64,000 nucleotides of DNA from the NCBI RefSeq assembly GCF_016650695.1, contig NZ_JAEKFH010000003.1, positions 3,023,501-3,087,500 of the forward strand, read 5' to 3'. A program made the translations under genes and the position numbers. Below the pieces are notes generated by a model. The model searched no databases. It was not told the origin of the DNA and saw only the letters and a list, made by a program, of their open reading frames with translations. Position 1 is the stretch's first letter; each line of letters begins with the position of its first letter. Shown one piece after another: positions 58,109 through 64,000 of the stretch. Source of the stretch: Pseudomonas sp. TH41. GTDB taxonomy: Bacteria > Pseudomonadota > Gammaproteobacteria > Pseudomonadales > Pseudomonadaceae.

Positions 58109-59833
58109 GTGGAGCTTTTATCTGGCGGTGAGATGATCGTCCGCTTTTTGCGTGACGAAGGCGTCAAGTATATCTATGGGTACCCGGGCGGTGCCGCATT
58201 GCATATCTACGATGCTCTGTTCAAAGAACCAGCTGTTCAACATATCCTCGTTCGTCATGAGCAGGCTGCCACGCACATGGCTGACGGCTATGCGCGCGCC
58301 ACTGGCAAGGCTGGTGTCGTACTGGTGACCTCCGGTCCCGGCGCGACCAACGTCATTACCGGTATTGCCACGGCGTACATGGACTCGATCCCGATGGTGA
58401 TCCTGACCGCCCAGGTACCTAGCATGATGGTGGGTACCGATGCGTTCCAGGAAACCGACATGATCGGTATCTCCCGGCCGATCGTGAAACACAGTTTCAT
58501 GATCAAGCATGCTTCGGAAATCCCCGAAGTCATGAAAAAGGCCTTCTACCTGGCGCAGTCCGGTCGTCCTGGTCCTGTCGTTGTCGACATTCCGAAAGAC
58601 ATGACCAACCCGGCCGAGAAGTTCGAATACATCTTCCCGAAAAAAGCCAAGCTGCGTTCCTACAGCCCGGCGGTTCGTGGCCACTCGGGCCAGATCCGCA
58701 AGGCCGTGGAAATGTTGTTGGCGGCCAAGCGGCCGATCATCTATGCCGGCGGCGGTGTCATTCTGGGTAACGGCTCCGCGCCGTTGACCGAGTTGGCGCA
58801 ACTGCTGAACGCGCCGGTCACCAATACCTTGATGGGCCTTGGCGCCTATCCGGGCAGCGACCGTCAGTTCCTCGGCATGCTCGGTATGCACGGCAGCTAC
58901 ACCGCCAACCTGGCGATGCATCATGCGGACGTGATCCTGGCTGTGGGTGCGCGCTTCGATGACCGTGTTATCAACGGTGCATCGAAATTCTGCCCAAGCG
59001 CCAAGATCATCCACATCGATATCGACCCGGCTTCGATCTCCAAGACCATCAAGGCTGACGTTCCTATCGTCGGCCCGGTGGAAAGTGTATTGACCGAAAT
59101 GGTCGCTACCTTCAAAGAAATCGGCGAGACCCCTAACAAGGACTCGGTCGCTGCCTGGTGGAAGCAAGTTGAAGAGTGGCGCGGTGATCGCGACATGTTC
59201 CCTTACAACAAGGGTGACGGCAGCATCATCAAGCCGCAGACCGTGATTGAAACACTGCACGAAGTGACCAAGGGCGATGCCTATGTGGCTTCCGACGTGG
59301 GTCAGCACCAAATGTTCGCGGCGCAGTACTACCGCTTCAACAAGCCGAATCGCTGGATCAACTCCGGTGGTCTGGGCACGATGGGCTTCGGTTTCCCGGC
59401 AGCAATGGGCGTGAAACTGAACTTCCCGGACGCTGATGTAGCGTGTGTGACCGGTGAAGGCAGCATCCAGATGAATATCCAGGAGCTGTCGACTTGCCTG
59501 CAGCATGATTTGCCGGTAAAGATCATCCTGCTCAATAACGGCGTGCTCGGTATGGTCCGTCAGTGGCAGGACATGAGCTACGGTGCGCGTCACTCGCACT
59601 CCTACATGGAATCGTTGCCGGACTTCGTCAAGTTGGCTGAAGCCTATGGTCACGTCGGTATGCGCATCACGGACTTGAAGGATTTGAAGCCGATGATGGA
59701 GCAAGCATTCGCCATGAAGGATCGCCTGGTGTTCATCGACATCAAAGTCGACGCCGGCGAGCACGTCTACCCGATGCAGATCAAAGACGGCTCCATGCGC
59801 GATATGTGGCTGAGCAAGACGGAGCGTACTTAA
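58109..59833 (+). CDS. ilvI: Acetolactate synthase large subunit (biosynthetic)
   Basis: A 574-residue thiamine-diphosphate enzyme, first common step of valine, isoleucine and leucine synthesis. Motifs: the catalytic Glu in [39 protein letters not shown]-binding residues, and the ThDP site [14 protein letters not shown]. The start is the GTG at 58109 (MELLSGGEM), eight bases after AGAGG; a GTG at 58100 overlaps that ribosome site and is rejected. ilvH follows by two bases. Confidence 0.96.
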   Translation: MELLSGGEMIVRFLRDEGVKYIYGYPGGAALHIYDALFKEPAVQHILVRHEQAATHMADGYARATGKAGVVLVTSGPGATNVITGIATAYMDSIPMVILTAQVPSMMVGTDAFQETDMIGISRPIVKHSFMIKHASEIPEVMKKAFYLAQSGRPGPVVVDIPKDMTNPAEKFEYIFPKKAKLRSYSPAVRGHSGQIRKAVEMLLAAKRPIIYAGGGVILGNGSAPLTELAQLLNAPVTNTLMGLGAYPGSDRQFLGMLGMHGSYTANLAMHHADVILAVGARFDDRVINGASKFCPSAKIIHIDIDPASISKTIKADVPIVGPVESVLTEMVATFKEIGETPNKDSVAAWWKQVEEWRGDRDMFPYNKGDGSIIKPQTVIETLHEVTKGDAYVASDVGQHQMFAAQYYRFNKPNRWINSGGLGTMGFGFPAAMGVKLNFPDADVACVTGEGSIQMNIQELSTCLQHDLPVKIILLNNGVLGMVRQWQDMSYGARHSHSYMESLPDFVKLAEAYGHVGMRITDLKDLKPMMEQAFAMKDRLVFIDIKVDAGEHVYPMQIKDGSMRDMWLSKTERT

Positions 59834-59835
59834 TC

Positions 59836-60327
59836 ATGCGGCACATTATTTCCTTGCTTCTGGAAAACGAACCCGGCGCTCTGTCCCGTGTAGTCGGCCT
59901 GTTCTCGCAGCGCAACTACAACATCGAAAGCCTGACGGTGGCGCCAACCGAAGACCCGACTCTGTCGCGTCTGACGCTGACCACGGTCGGTCACGATGAA
60001 GTCATCGAGCAGATCACCAAGAACCTGAACAAGCTGATCGAAGTGGTCAAATTGGTCGACCTGTCGGAAAGTGCTCACATCGAGCGCGAACTGATGCTGG
60101 TCAAGGTCAAGGCCACCGGCGCCCAGCGCGCCGAGATCAAGCGCACTACCGATATTTACCGTGGGCAGATCGTCGATGTCAGCGCTAGCGTGTATACCGT
60201 TCAACTGACCGGTACCAGCGACAAGCTCGACAGCTTCATTCAGTCCATCGGCACCGCTTCGATTCTGGAAACCGTCCGTAGCGGCGTAACCGGTATTGCC
60301 CGCGGCGACAAAGTACTCAGCATCTAA
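59836..60327 (+). CDS. ilvH: Acetolactate synthase small subunit
   Basis: A 163-residue regulatory subunit with an N-terminal ACT domain (ISLLLENEPGALSRVVGLFSQRNYNIESL) that gives valine feedback inhibition, and a C-terminal ALS_ss domain. The start ATG at 59836 fits; an upstream in-frame ATG would overlap ilvI. Cotranscribed with ilvI and ilvC. Confidence 0.97.
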   Translation: MRHIISLLLENEPGALSRVVGLFSQRNYNIESLTVAPTEDPTLSRLTLTTVGHDEVIEQITKNLNKLIEVVKLVDLSESAHIERELMLVKVKATGAQRAEIKRTTDIYRGQIVDVSASVYTVQLTGTSDKLDSFIQSIGTASILETVRSGVTGIARGDKVLSI

Positions 60328-60366
60328 ACCAATTTAGTGAATGGCCTGAACGGCCTGGATATATAG

Positions 60367-61392
<1,026 letters not shown>

Positions 61393-61409
61393 GTCGCGCA
61401 CTTGTACGG

Positions 61410-61437
61410 AAAACGCGGCCTAGGCCGCGTTTTTTCG
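61410..61437 (+). terminator. ilvC terminator
   Basis: Ten-bp stem AAACGCGGCC/GGCCGCGTTT with a TA loop, then a T run. Confidence 0.92.
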
Positions 61438-61536
61438 TTTGGGCGGTCGGTTCTGGTATAAAGCTGCATCGTTTGCGGCCGAACCGTCGTCCCAGACACC
61501 TGTCGAAACTTTCCACCCCGTTGCAAGGTAATGTCC

Positions 61537-62394
61537 ATGAGCGAACGTCCCGAAGAGCCAAACCAGGCTTCTGACGCCGAAAGCCTGCTGCCCATCGATG
61601 AACATATCGAAGAAGGGCACGACGCTGAAGGCCGTAAAGTCCGGCATCGTGGTATCTATCTTCTGCCGAATCTGTTCACCACTGCGAACCTGTTCGCAGG
61701 GTTTTACTCCATCATCAACTCGATGAGCGCCCAAAGCGCCTTGAGTGCCGGTGATTCAATAGGCGCAAGCAAGTATTTTGCTTTTGCCGCCATCGCGATT
61801 TTTGTCGCCATGGTGCTCGACGGCCTCGATGGTCGTGTTGCCCGTATGACTAATACCCAGAGTGCCTTCGGTGCCGAATACGACTCGCTGTCGGACATGG
61901 TCGCCTTTGGTGTCGCGCCGGCCTTGCTGGCATTTGGCTGGGCGTTGGGCGATATGGGCAAAGTCGGCTGGATGGTTGCTTTCATCTATGTCGCTGGCGC
62001 GGCATTGCGTCTGGCGCGTTTCAATACTCAGGTCGGCACTGCAGACAAGCGCTACTTCATTGGGCTGGCCAGTCCGGCTGCTGCTGGTGTGGTTGCAGGT
62101 ATCGTCTGGGCGTTCAGCGATTACGGGATCCAGGGTTCCAAGATGTCTTTCCTGGTTGCACTGATGGTCGCGGCTGCCGGCATGCTGATGGTCAGTAACA
62201 TCAAGTACAACAGTTTCAAGGAACTGGATCTGAAAGGGCGCGTACCTTTCGTGGCAATCCTGGCTGTCGTGTTGGTGTTTGCCGTCGTATTCAGTGATCC
62301 GCCGCGCATTCTGCTACTGGTTTTCCTCGCGTATGCGGCTTCTGGCCCGGTTCAATATCTGTTACATCTTCGTCGGCGCAAAAACGCCGAGTGA
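61537..62394 (+). CDS. pssA: CDP-diacylglycerol-serine O-phosphatidyltransferase
   Basis: A 285-residue inner membrane enzyme making phosphatidylserine, precursor of phosphatidylethanolamine. The CDP-alcohol phosphatidyltransferase motif DGLDGRVARMTNTQSAFGAE-YDSLSD holds all catalytic Asp. About eight hydrophobic segments follow a charged 45-residue N-terminus. The ATG at 61537 is eight bases after AAGG, so it is preferred to the ATG at 61531, which is two codons upstream and too close to it. Confidence 0.93.
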   Translation: MSERPEEPNQASDAESLLPIDEHIEEGHDAEGRKVRHRGIYLLPNLFTTANLFAGFYSIINSMSAQSALSAGDSIGASKYFAFAAIAIFVAMVLDGLDGRVARMTNTQSAFGAEYDSLSDMVAFGVAPALLAFGWALGDMGKVGWMVAFIYVAGAALRLARFNTQVGTADKRYFIGLASPAAAGVVAGIVWAFSDYGIQGSKMSFLVALMVAAAGMLMVSNIKYNSFKELDLKGRVPFVAILAVVLVFAVVFSDPPRILLLVFLAYAASGPVQYLLHLRRRKNAE

Positions 62395-62456
62395 TCTGAT
62401 TTCCCTCATACTCCGCAGTCTATTGGTGCACTGTCCTCCAATGCTGCGGAGTTGCC

Positions 62457-63469
<1,013 letters not shown>

Positions 63470-63470
<1 letters not shown>

Positions 63471-64000
63471 TGCGGTATTCGTTCTGGCGCATCGGTGTTT
63501 TTATTTGCGCAGCAGTATGGCCGCTGCTTTGGTTGTACCAAGCCTGGGCAAATGTGCTTGGGCCTGATCCGGGCAAGGTGTTGGTTGACCGGTTGGGGTT
63601 GGGGACGCTTGTTCTTCTGCTCGTTACGCTAAGCATGACGCCTTTGCAGAAGCTTACGGGTTGGGCGGGGTGGATTGCTGTTCGGCGACAACTGGGCTTG
63701 TGGTGTTTTGCTTACGTAGTTTTGCATCTGAGCGGTTATACGGCATTCATTCTTGGGTTTGATTGGTCTCAGCTAGGCGTGGAGCTGCGCAAGCGGCCGT
63801 ACATTATCGTTGGTACGCTGGGGTTTCTCTGTTTGCTGGTGCTGGCGGCGACTTCCAATCGCTATAGTCAGCGGCGTTTGGGGGGGCGTTGGAAGAAGCT
63901 GCATCGCCTGGCCTATTTGATTCTCGGGCTTGGACTGCTGCATATGTTGTGGATCGTGCGTGCCGATCTGAAGGAGTGGGTGGCCTATGCCTCTATAGGG
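63470..64000 (+). CDS. msrQ: Haem b membrane subunit MsrQ, N-terminal part
   Basis: 177 codons before the window ends. The protein has several membrane segments and the ferric-reductase-like haem histidines ([30 protein letters not shown]). It passes electrons from quinol to MsrP. The start ATG at 63470 overlaps the msrP stop. The C-terminal end is outside the window. Confidence 0.93.

Overview
The window is a stretch of Pseudomonas chromosome, most like the P. fluorescens group. This rests on gene content and order (pilRS-bamD-rluD-pgeF-clpB, pilBCD-coaE-yacG, dksA-gluQRS-cbrXAB-crcZ-pcnB-folK-panBCD-pgi-acs, hmu-prrF, mrcB-lpoP, ilvIHC-pssA-msrPQ), on Pseudomonas-restricted small families (DUF2790, DUF3094, DUF1780, PP0621-like) and on many REP/REPIN palindromes between genes. 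Almost every base is accounted for by dense core genes. There is no prophage, IS element or CRISPR array.

Layout. 1-5392: type IV pilus regulators pilR (cut by the window edge) and pilS, an outer-membrane assembly lipoprotein (bamD), and divergent rluD-pgeF. 5423-8945: clpB behind a sigma-32 promoter, then a tRNA cluster (Asn, Pro, Lys, a second identical Pro). 9001-12107: an orphan EF-hand protein with the EGKCG motif of the HvfA metallophore family, a type II NADH dehydrogenase, DUF3094 and DUF1780. 12213-16862: a tightly overlapping benzoate uptake operon (benK-benE-oprD porin-short MCP) behind a two-site operator with XylS/BenR geometry. No benABCD or benR gene is visible. 16881-24542: DUF2790, an ECF-type permease, yacG-coaE-pilDCB, divergent pilA, and a BON protein; pilA and the BON gene each have a sigma-54-like promoter. 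24243-31679: DUF2845, a large DUF748 protein, an RlmI/RlmK-like methyltransferase, an MpaB-family oxygenase and acetyl-CoA synthetase. 31925-45269: pgi, panD, panC, panB, folK, pcnB, the sRNA CrcZ, cbrB, cbrA, cbrX, gluQRS and dksA, all on the minus strand.

45604-51289: an aminotransferase, sfsA, a small Rieske protein, and the haem uptake locus. There the substrate-binding gene is reduced to a 33-codon remnant while permease, ATPase, ChaN lipoprotein and the neighbouring iron sRNA PrrF are intact. 51530-64000: a pentapeptide protein, a kinase/ATPase fusion, mrcB with its activator lpoP, yqcC, a DUF4124 protein, then ilvI-ilvH-ilvC behind a long leader, pssA, msrP and the start of msrQ.

Main themes are carbon and iron control (CbrAB/CrcZ; Fur/PrrF), type IV pilus assembly, and aromatic acid uptake linked to chemotaxis. 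The observations most worth checking are the hmuT remnant, the BenR-type operator driving a transport-plus-MCP operon, the orphan HvfA-like protein, the inverted arrays of 11-bp units at 57080-57271, and the conserved REPIN spacer families. All functional names come from sequence recognition without database searches.
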